Source of the DNA: JBFXIE01 sp050176255
GTDB taxonomy: Bacteria; Pseudomonadota; Gammaproteobacteria; Burkholderiales; Burkholderiaceae_C
Reading direction: 5' to 3' (one strand)
Assembly: GCF_050176255.1 (NCBI RefSeq)
Contig: NZ_JBFXIE010000033.1
Length of the DNA: 37,347 bases
The translations under genes were made by a program, and so were the position numbers. Under the pieces are notes generated by a model that made no database searches, was not told the DNA's origin, and saw nothing but the letters and a program-made list of their open reading frames with translations. Below, one piece after another: positions 28,834-37,346 of this stretch (positions are counted from its first letter, which is position 1; the number at the start of each line of letters is the position of its first letter).

Positions 28834-29484
28834 TCAGCTGCCGTCAGCGTGACCGGGGGCTGGGCTGGCAAACCAGTGCTCGCGCATCAGCTCCAGCATC
28901 TGTCGCGACGAGCGGCCGCGGTGGCTGTGGGTGTTTTTCACTTCGGGCGGCAGTTCGGCAAAGGTCTTGCCGAACGCGGGCAGCACCATGATCGGGTCAA
29001 AGCCAAAGCCGCCCGTGCCGCGCGGCTCGCGCGCGATTTCGCCGGCCACGCGGCCTACGGCGATCAGCGGCTCGGGGTCCAGCGGGTTGCGCACGGCCAC
29101 CAGGGTGCTGACCATGGCGGCGCGGCGGTCATCCACGCCCTGCATTTGCTCGATCAGCGCGCGCACGTTGTTGGCGTCGCTCTTGTCGTAGCCAAACTGC
29201 GTCGCGTAGTGCGCCGTCTGCACGCCGGGCAGGCCGCCGAAGGCCGCCACGCACAGGCCGGCGTCGTCGGCCAGCGCAGGCAGGCCGGTGTGTGCGCTGG
29301 CAAAGCGGGCCTTGGCCAGGGCGTTTTCGACGAAGGTATGAAAAGGCTCGTCGGCCTCGCCCACGCCCAGCTCGGACTGGGGGATCAGCTGGACGCCCAG
29401 CGGCGCCAGCATGGCCTGCAGTTCTGACAGCTTGCCGCGGTTGTTGGAGGCCAGCACGATCCTGGTGGCAGTGTTTGTGGTCAA
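28834..29484 (-). CDS. rdgB: XTP/dITP diphosphatase (RdgB/HAM1)
   Basis: A 216-residue house-cleaning nucleotidase that hydrolyses ITP, dITP and XTP. The N-terminal IVLASNNRGKLSELQAML is the family signature (SxNxxK). PALADDAGLCVAAFGGLPGV holds the catalytic Asp pair, and GTGGFGFDPIMVLP and SHRGRSSRQML complete the active site. Translation starts at TTG 29484 with GGAG 6 bp upstream; no in-frame ATG is near. It follows rph by 39 bp. Confidence 0.94.
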   Translation of the reverse strand: MTTNTATRIVLASNNRGKLSELQAMLAPLGVQLIPQSELGVGEADEPFHTFVENALAKARFASAHTGLPALADDAGLCVAAFGGLPGVQTAHYATQFGYDKSDANNVRALIEQMQGVDDRRAAMVSTLVAVRNPLDPEPLIAVGRVAGEIAREPRGTGGFGFDPIMVLPAFGKTFAELPPEVKNTHSHRGRSSRQMLELMREHWFASPAPGHADGS

Positions 29485-29494
29485 AATGGTCTCC

Positions 29495-29530
29495 AGCGCT
29501 TATCAATCAAGCGCTATATGCTATCAATTG
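29495..29530. repeat. Dispersed repeat, copy 5
   Basis: AGCGCTT-N7-AAGCGCT hairpin (29495-29515) followed by ATATGCTATCAA, the same two-part design as copy 1. It fills the rph-rdgB gap and overlaps the last rph codons. Confidence 0.62.
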
Positions 29531-30294
29531 CGTAGCGATTGCTGTTGCAGCGCCACCAGTTGGGCAATGCCTTTTTCGGCCAGGGTCAACAACTCGTCCA
29601 TCTCGCGGCGCGAGAAGGCGGCGCCTTCGGCCGTGCCCTGCACCTCGACGTAGTGGCCCAACCCTGCCTGATCCACGGTCATGACGACGTTCATGTCGGT
29701 GTCGCAGGCCACGTCTTCGGTGTATTCCAGATCCAGCAGCGGAGTGCCCTGCACGATGCCCACCGACACGGCCGCCAATGCGCCCGTCAGGGGCGACGCG
29801 GTGATCTTGCCGGCCGCCAGCAGCGTGCCCACGGCATCGTGCGCAGCCACCCAGGCGCCGGTGATGGCGGCCGTGCGCGTGCCGCCGTCGGCCTGGATCA
29901 CGTCGCAGTCGATCTGGATGGTGCGCTCGCCCAGCAGCTTCAGGTCGAACACCGCGCGCAGGCTGCGGCCAATCAGCCGCTGGATCTCTTGTGTGCGCCC
30001 GCTTTGCTTGCCGCGGGCGGCCTCGCGGTCGCTGCGGGTGTGGGTGGCGCGCGGCAGCATGCCGTATTCGGCCGTCACCCAGCCCTCGCCACTGCCGCGT
30101 TTGTGCGGTGGCACTTTCTCCTCGACCGATGCGGTGCACAGCACGCGGGTGTTGCCAAACTCGATCAGCACCGAGCCCTCGGCATGCATGGTGTAGTGGC
30201 GCGTGATGCGGATGGGGCGCAGTTGATCGGCGGCGCGGCCGTCGCTGCGGGAAAAATGCGTGTCAGGACGCGTTGGCACAAGGGAGGGAGTCAT
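29524..30294 (-). CDS. rph: Ribonuclease PH
   Basis: A 256-residue phosphorolytic 3'-5' exoribonuclease that trims tRNA 3' ends. Seen are SDGRAADQLRPIRITRHYTMHAEGSVLIEFGNTRVLC, GEGWVTAEYGMLPRATHTRSDREA, IGRSLRAVFDL, RTIQIDCDVIQADGGTRTAAITGA and CDTDMNVVMT. Length is close to the family norm of about 240. ATG 30294 is preceded by a weak ribosome site; a frame to 30351 lacks conserved residues. It heads the rph-rdgB-hemW set and lies 95 bp after the PP2C gene. Confidence 0.94.
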   Translation of the reverse strand: MTPSLVPTRPDTHFSRSDGRAADQLRPIRITRHYTMHAEGSVLIEFGNTRVLCTASVEEKVPPHKRGSGEGWVTAEYGMLPRATHTRSDREAARGKQSGRTQEIQRLIGRSLRAVFDLKLLGERTIQIDCDVIQADGGTRTAAITGAWVAAHDAVGTLLAAGKITASPLTGALAAVSVGIVQGTPLLDLEYTEDVACDTDMNVVMTVDQAGLGHYVEVQGTAEGAAFSRREMDELLTLAEKGIAQLVALQQQSLRN

Positions 30295-30389
30295 TAGGGG
30301 CGGGTTGTGTCTGTCAGGCAATGGGCAGACCGCCCGGGGCCGTGTCGGCACGGTCCATGGGCAGTACGGCGACGCAAGTCATGCTGCGG

Positions 30390-31307
30390 TCATGCTTCGG
30401 ATTTGCGCGCTGCGGAGCGCCGAATGGCTTCGTTGATTTCGGCGATCGTGCGTTCGATGGCTTCGTCGTCCAGCTCGTCCGGGTCGTCCGCCAGGCCTTC
30501 GAGGGGGCTGGCCTGAATGGTGGAGGCGAACACGTCGTCGTGGATGCTGTCGGTGGAAATGCCCTGTGTGGGCTCGAAGGCGTCCGGCGTCTCCCATTCC
30601 ATGGCCACCGCAGTGACGTTGTCGCTGCTGTCGCCGGCGCGGCGCAGGGCGTCTTCGACCAGGTCGGGCACGGCGTGCGATACCGCCTGGCGGCCCAGCT
30701 GGCGCGCGATGGTCGCGTCGTCCAGGGCGCCCCATAGTCCGTCGGAGCACAGCAGGATGCGGTCGCCGTGCTCCAGCAGCACGGGGCCGGTCACGTCGTA
30801 CAGCGGCTTGGTGGGCGAACCCAGGCAGGTGAACAGCACATTGCGGTTCACACGCTCCAGTCCGGGGATGGCGGCCTTGCGCAGCTCCTGGTAGGAATGG
30901 TCGCGTGTGCGCATGAGCATTTCGCCGTCACGCACCAGGTACAGGCGCGAGTCACCGCAGTGAATCCAGCTTGCGCGCCCGTGCTGCACCACGGCAATCA
31001 CCAGCGTGGAGCGGGGCGAGTCCTGCATCGCCCGGTGGCTGCCGTAGCGCAGAATCTGGTGGTGCGCGCCCAGCAGCGCGGCAGACAGAAATTCAGCCAC
31101 GTCCGCGAGCACGGGCTTGGCCTGGCGCTGAAACAGCATGGACACGCTCTGGATGGCGATCTGCGCTGCGACCTCGCCGTCGGGGTGGCCGCCCATGCCG
31201 TCGGCCAGCACAAACAGGGCGGATTCACGCGTGTAGCAGTAGCCCATGCGGTCTTCGTTTTTCTCGCGCCCACCGCGGCGGCTGATCTGGAAGACAGAAA
31301 ACTTCAT
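30390..31307 (-). CDS. PP2C-type serine/threonine phosphatase (PrpC-like)
   Basis: A 305-residue PPM-family phosphatase. The metal-binding motifs are present in order: RGGREKNEDRMG, VLADGMGGHPDGEVAAQ, CGDSRLYLVRDG, LLCSDGLWGAL and SSDNVTAVAM. An acidic tail (DDPDELDDEAIERTIAEINEA) follows the domain. Its ATG overlaps the stop of the kinase gene by 4 bp, so kinase and phosphatase are made as a pair, as in prkC-prpC systems. It should remove the phosphates placed by that kinase; targets are unknown. Confidence 0.92.
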   Translation of the reverse strand: MKFSVFQISRRGGREKNEDRMGYCYTRESALFVLADGMGGHPDGEVAAQIAIQSVSMLFQRQAKPVLADVAEFLSAALLGAHHQILRYGSHRAMQDSPRSTLVIAVVQHGRASWIHCGDSRLYLVRDGEMLMRTRDHSYQELRKAAIPGLERVNRNVLFTCLGSPTKPLYDVTGPVLLEHGDRILLCSDGLWGALDDATIARQLGRQAVSHAVPDLVEDALRRAGDSSDNVTAVAMEWETPDAFEPTQGISTDSIHDDVFASTIQASPLEGLADDPDELDDEAIERTIAEINEAIRRSAARKSEA

Positions 31308-32320
31308 CTGGGTTTGACCCCTAGGCCAGTGGCCTCGCCCACCTTCTGCATGTTCTTGCGCGTGTCCGACACCAGGGTATCGAGCTGCATGCGCATTTTT
31401 TCGGCCACCGACAGTTTGGTGTAGCGGCGCTCGCCCTCGCGCGAGAGCTCTTTTTGCAGCGCAAACACCGACTGCGGGCGCGACAGCGGATCAAGTGCCA
31501 TGCACCATTCGACCACCTCGATGAGGTTGTCGGAGTAAGCCCCGCGCAGCTTGCCCAGGGCCAGCGACAGCCGGTCTTTCTCCTGGCGCTGCGGCGCCTC
31601 GTTGGGCGGAAAGCCTTGCATGCATGCGTACATGCAGGCGCCAATGGCGTAGATGTCGGTCCACGGCCCCAGCTGCGTGTCGCGGCGGTACATCTCGGGC
31701 GCGGCAAAGCCCGGCGTGTACATGGGGCGGATGAAGTTGCCTTCTTTGGACAGCACCTCGCGCGCGGCGCCAAAATCAATGAGCACCGCGCGGTTGTCGT
31801 CGGTGATGAAGATGTTGGCGGGCTTGATGTCCAGGTGCAGCATCTTGTGCTGGTGCACGATGCGCAGCCCGCGCAGCACCTCGTCGAACAGCGAGCGGAT
31901 GGTGGACTCGCGAAACACCTTCTGCGTCTTGAGGTCGCGGGCGGTGATGATGTAGTCCTGCAAGGTGGCGCCCTCCAGGTAGTTCATCACCATGTACACG
32001 GTCTCGTTCTCGCGGAAGAAATTCAGCACGCTCACCACCGATGCGTGCGAAATCTGGGCCAGCGATCGGCCTTCTTCAAAAAAACTCTTCAGACCCAGGC
32101 GATACAAAGACAGCTTTTCGGGCGGTACCCTGGGCAGCAACTCGCCCGGCGCGCGCGCCGCCAGGGAGGCAGGCAGGTATTCTTTGATGGCCACCTGTTG
32201 GCCCTCGGCGTCCACGGCGAGATACACCACGCCAAAGCCGCCAGAGGACACCCGGCGCACCACACGGTAGCCGCCGATGATGGTGTCTGGGGGCAGGGGA
32301 GCCGGCTTGATTTTTGACAT
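31304..32320 (-). CDS. Hanks-type serine/threonine protein kinase
   Basis: A 338-residue cytoplasmic kinase. It has a Gly-rich loop (VSSGGFGVVYLAVD), the VAIKEYLP lysine, MLHLDIKPANIFI (HxDxKxxN) and VLIDFGAARE (DFG). YTPGFAAPEMYR is the APE motif and WTDIYAIGACMYACMQG the F-helix. There is no transmembrane helix or PASTA domain; the short C-terminal tail is helical and basic. ATG 32320 starts just before the domain; an in-frame ATG at 32401 would run into the yicC promoter. It is divergent from yicC (81-bp gap) and coupled to the PP2C gene. Confidence 0.92.
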   Translation of the reverse strand: MSKIKPAPLPPDTIIGGYRVVRRVSSGGFGVVYLAVDAEGQQVAIKEYLPASLAARAPGELLPRVPPEKLSLYRLGLKSFFEEGRSLAQISHASVVSVLNFFRENETVYMVMNYLEGATLQDYIITARDLKTQKVFRESTIRSLFDEVLRGLRIVHQHKMLHLDIKPANIFITDDNRAVLIDFGAAREVLSKEGNFIRPMYTPGFAAPEMYRRDTQLGPWTDIYAIGACMYACMQGFPPNEAPQRQEKDRLSLALGKLRGAYSDNLIEVVEWCMALDPLSRPQSVFALQKELSREGERRYTKLSVAEKMRMQLDTLVSDTRKNMQKVGEATGLGVKPR

Positions 32321-32401
32321 AGGAAGCGAAGGCCGTCGTGGGTACGGTCGGGGAACCCGGATAATCGCTGGATCACAAGCAATCAACCACCGAAAGGTCA
32401 A

Positions 32402-33310
32402 ATGGCAGTTTACAGCATGACCGGATACGCGAGCGTGCAGCAGGAGTTGACCGCTGCGGCGCCGGACAGGGATGCGGGCGCAGGTCGCCTGGGCCTGGAA
32501 ATACGATCCGTCAACAGCCGCTTTCTGGATCTGTCTTTTCGTATGTCCGATGAGCTGCGGGCCCAGGAACCCGCTCTGCGGGCGCTGCTCACCCAGCAGC
32601 TGCGGCGCGGCAAGGTGGAGGTGCGCGCCTTCGTGGACAACGAAGAATCTGCCAGCCTGACGGAGCCCACGCTGCGCCAGTTGCAGCGTGCCGGGGCGGT
32701 GCAGGATGCCGTGCGCTCATGGCTGCCCGATGCCGCACCCTTGACCGTGGCAGACGTTCTGCGCCTGTGTGGCGGTGGCGGCGCGCCCGTGCGCGACTGG
32801 AGCGAACCCGTGGTGCAGCTGGCACGCAAGGCACTTGATGAGCTGGTCGCAGCCCGTGAGCGCGAAGGTGAGCGTCTGTCGGCCATGTTGCTGGATCGCA
32901 TTGCGCAGCTGCGAGACCTGGCATTGCAGGCGGTTCCGCTGGTGCCGCAACTGGTCGAGCAACAGCGTCAGCGCTTCATGGAGCGCTGGCGTGAGGCCAT
33001 GCAACTGGCCGAAGGCGCTGCATTGCCAGAGGCCGCGCAGGATCGCGCCCTGGCAGAGGCCACGGCCTTTGCCATCCGCATCGACGTGGCCGAGGAGATC
33101 ACCCGGCTGCAGTCCCACCTGCATGAGATCGAGCGCCTGCTTGGCAAGGGCGGCGAGATTGGCAAGCGGCTGGACTTTCTGATCCAAGAACTGCACCGCG
33201 AGGCCAACACCCTGGGCTCCAAGTCTGCCGCCATGGAGCTCACGCGTATCAGTGTGGACATGAAGGTGCTGATCGAGCAGATGCGCGAGCAAGTACAGAA
33301 CATCGAGTAA
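32402..33310 (+). CDS. yicC: YicC/YloC family endoribonuclease
   Basis: A 302-residue protein starting MAVYSMTGYASV, the YicC hallmark. It has EIRSVNSRFLDLSFRM, then a central helical part and the C-terminal DUF1732 segment. That segment reads RIDVAEEITRLQSHLHEIERLL, KRLDFLIQELHREANTLGSK and ISVDMKVLIEQMREQVQNIE. YicC proteins are RNA-cleaving enzymes that affect small RNA turnover. AAAGG lies 7 bp before the ATG. It begins the yicC-gmk-rpoZ-spoT group. Confidence 0.93.
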   Translation: MAVYSMTGYASVQQELTAAAPDRDAGAGRLGLEIRSVNSRFLDLSFRMSDELRAQEPALRALLTQQLRRGKVEVRAFVDNEESASLTEPTLRQLQRAGAVQDAVRSWLPDAAPLTVADVLRLCGGGGAPVRDWSEPVVQLARKALDELVAAREREGERLSAMLLDRIAQLRDLALQAVPLVPQLVEQQRQRFMERWREAMQLAEGAALPEAAQDRALAEATAFAIRIDVAEEITRLQSHLHEIERLLGKGGEIGKRLDFLIQELHREANTLGSKSAAMELTRISVDMKVLIEQMREQVQNIE

Positions 33311-33315
33311 TAATT

Positions 33316-33345
33316 CTATTTTGATAGCAGCTGGCGCACACCCCA
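33316..33345. repeat. Dispersed repeat, copy 6
   Basis: ATTTTGATAGCAGCTGGCGC core between yicC and gmk, ending immediately upstream of the gmk start. Confidence 0.55.
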
Positions 33346-33346
33346 T

Positions 33347-33967
33347 ATGGACTATCCCGGAAATCTATTTGTAGTCTCTGCCCCCAGTGGTGCGGGTAAA
33401 TCCAGCCTGGTCAAGGCGCTGCTGGAGGTGGATTCGCATGTGCAGCCCTCGGTGTCGCACACCACGCGAGCGCCGCGCGGCCAGGAAAAGCATGGGCGCG
33501 AGTATTTTTTTGCGTCAGAGCAAGAATTTGACGCCATGGTGGCAGCCAACGGGTTTGTCGAATGGGCCAACGTGCACGGGCGGCGCTACGGCACATCGCG
33601 CAAAGTCATTGAAGAACGCGTCGCGCAGGGCGCGGATGTGGTTCTGGAAATCGACTATCAGGGCGCGCTGCAAATCAAGCAGGCCTTCGTCAACGCGGTG
33701 CTCATCTTCATCCTGCCACCCAGCTGGGAAGAACTGCGCTCGCGCCTGGAGCGGCGCGGCGAGGACACCCCCGACGTGATCGATTTGCGGCTGAAGAATG
33801 CGGCTGATGAGCTGGCCCAGGCCTGCAAATTCGACTTCGTTATAATCAATGAAGTTTTTGAACGAGCACTTTTTGACCTGAAGTCCATCGTTCACGCGCA
33901 GCGCCTCAAGTATGCTGCCCAGCGCCGCGCTCGGGCCGACACCTTCAGGTCGCTGAACATCCCCTGA
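33347..33967 (+). CDS. gmk: Guanylate kinase
   Basis: A 206-residue enzyme phosphorylating GMP to GDP. It has the P-loop SAPSGAGKSSLVKALL and SVSHTTRAPRGQEKHGREYFF (GMP-binding). FVEWANVHGRRYGTS and VVLEIDYQGALQIK follow, with the lid-region RLERRGEDTPDVIDLRL. Length is typical. It starts 36 bp after yicC and ends 21 bp before rpoZ, in the order that is standard for betaproteobacteria. I see no separate promoter. The ATG follows the repeat at 33316-33345, with no clear ribosome site. Confidence 0.95.
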   Translation: MDYPGNLFVVSAPSGAGKSSLVKALLEVDSHVQPSVSHTTRAPRGQEKHGREYFFASEQEFDAMVAANGFVEWANVHGRRYGTSRKVIEERVAQGADVVLEIDYQGALQIKQAFVNAVLIFILPPSWEELRSRLERRGEDTPDVIDLRLKNAADELAQACKFDFVIINEVFERALFDLKSIVHAQRLKYAAQRRARADTFRSLNIP

Positions 33968-33988
33968 ATTCCCCCTGGAGAAAACACC

Positions 33989-34192
33989 ATGGCCCGCATT
34001 ACTGTGGAAGACTGTCTCGAGAACATTCCCAACCGCTTCCAATTGGTGCTTGCCGCTACGTACCGCGCGCGTATGCTCAGCCAGGGTCACGCCCCCCGGA
34101 TTGAAAGCCGCAACAAGCCTGCCGTAACGGCCTTGCGCGAGATTGCCGCGGGCAAGGTGGGTCTGGAGATGCTCAAGAAGGTGCCTGGCTGA
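33989..34192 (+). CDS. rpoZ: RNA polymerase omega subunit
   Basis: A 67-residue omega subunit: MARITVEDCLENIPNRFQLV with the RxxLVLxAxxRAR-type helix and TALREIAAGKVGLEML. It helps assemble RNA polymerase and forms part of the ppGpp-binding site with beta-prime. That fits its position directly upstream of spoT. A TGGAGAAA ribosome site precedes the ATG. A strong terminator follows. Confidence 0.96.
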   Translation: MARITVEDCLENIPNRFQLVLAATYRARMLSQGHAPRIESRNKPAVTALREIAAGKVGLEMLKKVPG

Positions 34193-34224
34193 TTGCCTTT
34201 GGTCAACGGTGCACCCGTCGAGAA

Positions 34225-34250
34225 AACACCGCTCAGCGGTGTTTTTTTTT
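34225..34250 (+). terminator. Intrinsic terminator after rpoZ
   Basis: AACACCGC-TCA-GCGGTGTT stem followed by a run of nine T. It lies between rpoZ and spoT, so spoT expression needs readthrough or its own promoter in 34250-34291. Confidence 0.9.
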
Positions 34251-34291
34251 GGGCGCCTGTGCCCTTGTCCTGGGCACGATACATTTATGTC

Positions 34292-36556
34292 ATGAACGAG
34301 GTGTTGAACAAAGCCACTGTCGCCAGTGCGCAGACCGAGACGGCTGTCCCTGGCAGCCCCTCTGTCGCGGCAGCCAATGCTGCTGCGGCGAGCTTCGCTG
34401 CGCTTGTGGAGAAGCTTGACTATCTCGACAGCTCCAGCGTCGAGCAGGTGCGGCAGGCGTATCGCTATGCCGACGAGGCCCACCTGGGGCAGTTGCGCAG
34501 CAGTGGCGAGCCCTACATCACGCACCCGATTGCGGTGACGGCGCTGTGTGCCAGTTGGAAGCTGGATGTCCAGGCGCTCATGGCTGCGTTGCTGCACGAT
34601 GCCATGGAGGACTGCGGCATCACCAAGTCGGATCTGATCGACCGCTTTGGGTCTCCTGTGGCAGAGTTGGTTGACGGGTTGACCAAGCTGGACAAGCTGC
34701 AGTTCAACACGCGTGAGGAAAACCAGGCCGAGTCCTTTCGCAAGATGCTTTTGGCCATGGCGCGTGATGTGCGTGTCATTCTCATCAAGCTGGCAGACCG
34801 CACGCACAACATGCGTACGTTGTCCGACATGCCGCGCAGCAAGTGGCAGCGTATTTCTTCGGAAACGCTGGAGATATACGCGCCCATCGCGCATCGCCTG
34901 GGGCTCAATCAGACCTACCGCGAGTTGCAGGATCTTGCCTTCCGGCATCTGCATCCCTGGCGCTATGCGACCTTGTCCAAGGCAGTCACCAAGTCGCGCA
35001 ACCGCAGGCGCGACATTGTCCAGCGGGTGCAGGCCGAGGTGGATGCGGCGTTTGGCCGCCTTGGCATGAAGGTACGCCTGTCCGGCCGTGAGAAAACCCT
35101 GTTTGCGATCTATCAGAAGATGCATTTCAAGCATCTGAGCTTTGCCCAAGTCACGGATCTGTATGGCTTTCGCGTCATCGTGCCGTCAGTCGTTGATTGC
35201 TACACGGCCCTTGGCGTGTTGCATCAGATGTACAAGCCTGTACCCGGCAAGTTCAAGGATCACATCGCGATCACCAAGCTCAACGGTTATCAGTCCTTGC
35301 ACACGACGCTGGTGGGGCCGGCCGGATTGAACATTGAGTTCCAGGTGCGAACCGAGGAGATGCATGTCGTGGCCGAGGCTGGCGTGGCTGCGCACTGGCT
35401 TTATAAGGCGCAGGGGTCGGATAACGTTGTGGCCGAACGCCTTGGTACCAAGTGGCTGCAGTCACTGCTGGATATCCAGAACGAGACGCGTGACGCGGCC
35501 GAGTTTTGGGATCACGTCAAGGTGGACCTCTTTCCGGATGCGGTGTATGTCTTTACGCCCAAGAGCCAGATCCTTGCACTGCCGCGGGGGGCTACAACGG
35601 TGGATTTTGCCTACGCGATTCATAGCGATATCGGCGACCGTACCACCGCAGCCCGGATCAATAACGAGCAGGTGCCCCTGCGCACTGAACTCAAGAACGG
35701 CGACGTGGTGGAAATTGTGACTGCGCAGGGCGCCCGACCCAATCCTGCATGGCTGGGCTTTGTGCGCACGGGCCGGGCTCGTTCCAAGATTCGTCATCAC
35801 ATCAAGACCCTGGCGCAAAACGAGTCAGCCGGGTTGGGCGAGAAATTGCTGACGCAGGCGCTACGCGCCGAGGGCATAGAACAATTGCCCGACGTTCTGG
35901 CGCAGGAGGCTGTCTGGGACAAATTGCTGCGTTTCACCGGAAACCGCAGCCGAGTGGAGTTGATGACCGACGTGGGCTTGGGCAAGCGTATTGCCAGCAT
36001 TGTGGCCAAACGTCTGGCGCTTCTGCTGTCCGAGGAAGGGCAGCGCCCCGATGCGCTGCTGCTCACGCGTGAGCGCTACAGCTCCCACGAGAAGGTCTCG
36101 CAGGGCAGCATTACACTGGATGGCAGCGAGAATGCATCGGTACAGTATGCGCCATGTTGCCGTCCCGTTCCCGGTGATGCTATCGTGGGTTATCTGGGGC
36201 GCGGTGAAGGGCTGGTCGTGCACCATGCGCAGTGTGGAGTGGCCAAGAAACTCCAGCACAAGGATGGCGAGCGTTTTATCGCGGTGGACTGGTCAGATGA
36301 GCCCACTCGCTTGTTCGAGACAGGCATCACGGTCACGGTTACCAATGGAAAGGGCGTGCTGGCGCGTATTGCGTCGGAGTTCGCAAATTCTGAAGCTGAC
36401 ATTGTGCGTGTGGACATGGACGATGCCATGGATACCACCGATCTGCGCTTCGTCGTCGCGGTGAGAGATCTGGCCCATGTTGAGATCGTGCTGCGCAATT
36501 TGCGCCGAACACACTCCGTATTGCGGGCATTTCGCGTACTGCCGCAGCTTGTCTGA
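34292..36556 (+). CDS. spoT: Bifunctional (p)ppGpp synthetase/hydrolase SpoT/Rel
   Basis: A 754-residue RSH enzyme. The HD hydrolase domain carries ALMAALLHDAMEDCGIT (HDxxED) and LIKLADRTHNMRTL. The synthetase domain has SGREKTLFAIYQKM, VTDLYGFRVIV and ITKLNGYQSLHTTLVGP. TGS (VYVFTPKSQILALPRGATTVDFAYAIHSDIGD), a zinc-finger-like segment (VQYAPCCRPVPGDAIVG) and a C-terminal ACT domain follow. The HD active site is intact, so it is bifunctional or SpoT-like, not RelA. ATG 34292 was chosen; the frame up to 34193 is the rpoZ terminator region. It follows rpoZ, whose product also binds ppGpp with RNA polymerase. Confidence 0.95.
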   Translation: MNEVLNKATVASAQTETAVPGSPSVAAANAAAASFAALVEKLDYLDSSSVEQVRQAYRYADEAHLGQLRSSGEPYITHPIAVTALCASWKLDVQALMAALLHDAMEDCGITKSDLIDRFGSPVAELVDGLTKLDKLQFNTREENQAESFRKMLLAMARDVRVILIKLADRTHNMRTLSDMPRSKWQRISSETLEIYAPIAHRLGLNQTYRELQDLAFRHLHPWRYATLSKAVTKSRNRRRDIVQRVQAEVDAAFGRLGMKVRLSGREKTLFAIYQKMHFKHLSFAQVTDLYGFRVIVPSVVDCYTALGVLHQMYKPVPGKFKDHIAITKLNGYQSLHTTLVGPAGLNIEFQVRTEEMHVVAEAGVAAHWLYKAQGSDNVVAERLGTKWLQSLLDIQNETRDAAEFWDHVKVDLFPDAVYVFTPKSQILALPRGATTVDFAYAIHSDIGDRTTAARINNEQVPLRTELKNGDVVEIVTAQGARPNPAWLGFVRTGRARSKIRHHIKTLAQNESAGLGEKLLTQALRAEGIEQLPDVLAQEAVWDKLLRFTGNRSRVELMTDVGLGKRIASIVAKRLALLLSEEGQRPDALLLTRERYSSHEKVSQGSITLDGSENASVQYAPCCRPVPGDAIVGYLGRGEGLVVHHAQCGVAKKLQHKDGERFIAVDWSDEPTRLFETGITVTVTNGKGVLARIASEFANSEADIVRVDMDDAMDTTDLRFVVAVRDLAHVEIVLRNLRRTHSVLRAFRVLPQLV

Positions 36557-36565
36557 GCTTGTCTG

Positions 36566-37132
36566 TCAGTGCGGCAATTCGGGCGATTCCGGATAACTGA
36601 CCGACAGAATCTCCAAGGTGCGCATGCCGGCTGGCGTCTGCAGGGAAACCTCGTCGCCTACTCGAGCTTTGAGCAGCGCGCGTGCTACTGGCGAAACCCA
36701 ACTGATCTGTTGTAGGCTGTTATCGACCTCGTCAACACCTAAGATGGTCACCGTTCGCTCAATGTTTTCATCATCTACGTAGGTGACTGTGGCGCCAAAG
36801 AAAACCTGGTTGTTGCCCAAATGGATCGACGGGTTCACCACCTCGGCAATCTCGAGTCGCTTGGTGAGAAAGCGGATCCGACGATCAATCTCCCGCAATC
36901 TCTTCTTGCCATAAAGGTAGTCGCCATTTTCCGACCGGTCACCGTTGCTGGCTGCCCAATGAACGATGTCCACCACCTTGGGCCGCTCCTGATCAATCAG
37001 CGTGAACAACTCTTCCCGCAGGCGTGCGTAACCCTGCAGCGTGATGTAATTCTTGCCCTCTGCGGGGAGGTTGGACGGCAATGCCGGTTCGTCATCATCG
37101 GCATCGGTTTCTTTGGTAAAGGCCTTGTTCAT
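36566..37132 (-). CDS. greB: Transcription elongation factor GreB
   Basis: A 188-residue Gre factor that rescues backtracked RNA polymerase. It has a 25-residue acidic leader (KETDADDDEPALPSN) and then NYITLQGYARLREELFTLID. ASNGDRSENGDYLYGKKRLREIDRRIRFL holds the coiled-coil tip Asp/Glu pair that directs metal in the polymerase secondary channel. The C-terminal FKBP-like domain ends ISWVSPVARALLKARVGDEVSLQTPAG. GreB rather than GreA is supported by YLYGKKRLREIDRR. ATG 37132 is the start; a longer frame to 37207 overlaps the tRNA-Arg terminator. It converges on spoT with a 9-bp gap. Confidence 0.93.
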   Translation of the reverse strand: MNKAFTKETDADDDEPALPSNLPAEGKNYITLQGYARLREELFTLIDQERPKVVDIVHWAASNGDRSENGDYLYGKKRLREIDRRIRFLTKRLEIAEVVNPSIHLGNNQVFFGATVTYVDDENIERTVTILGVDEVDNSLQQISWVSPVARALLKARVGDEVSLQTPAGMRTLEILSVSYPESPELPH

Positions 37133-37190
37133 GCGCCAATGGTGCCCGAAAGTGAAATGCCACTCACCTACCGCAGTAGGGCAAAAACGG

Positions 37191-37223
37191 AAAAAGCCCT
37201 GGAACATTGCTGTTCCAGGGCTT
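37191..37223 (-). terminator. Intrinsic terminator of tRNA-Arg
   Basis: A perfect 12-bp stem (AAGCCCTGGAAC/GTTCCAGGGCTT) with a six-nt loop; on the minus strand it is followed by TTTTT. It lies 6 bp after the tRNA. Confidence 0.92.
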
Positions 37224-37229
37224 ACCGTT

Positions 37230-37306
37230 TGGTGCGGCTGGCAGGAATCGAACCCACGACCCCTTGGTTCGTAGCCAAGTACTCTATCCAGCTGAGCTAC
37301 AGCCGC
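37230..37306 (-). tRNA. tRNA-Arg (anticodon ACG)
   Basis: A 77-nt tRNA on the minus strand with CCA encoded (37232-37230). The acceptor stem GCGGCTG (37306-37300) pairs with CAGCCGC. The anticodon stem-loop is CTTGG-CTACGAA-CCAAG, with ACG at 37272-37270. The D-arm (GCTCAGCTGGATAGAGT) and T-arm (GTGGG-TTCGATT-CCTGC) are normal. Confidence 0.97.
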
Positions 37307-37316
37307 TAAGCTTTGA

Positions 37317-37346
37317 ATTATAGCACGATAAACGCGAATTTTTCAA
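37317..37346 (-). promoter_or_regulatory. tRNA-Arg promoter
   Basis: On the minus strand TTGAAA (37346-37341), an 18-bp spacer and a perfect TATAAT (37322-37317), 10 bp upstream of the tRNA 5' end. Confidence 0.82.
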
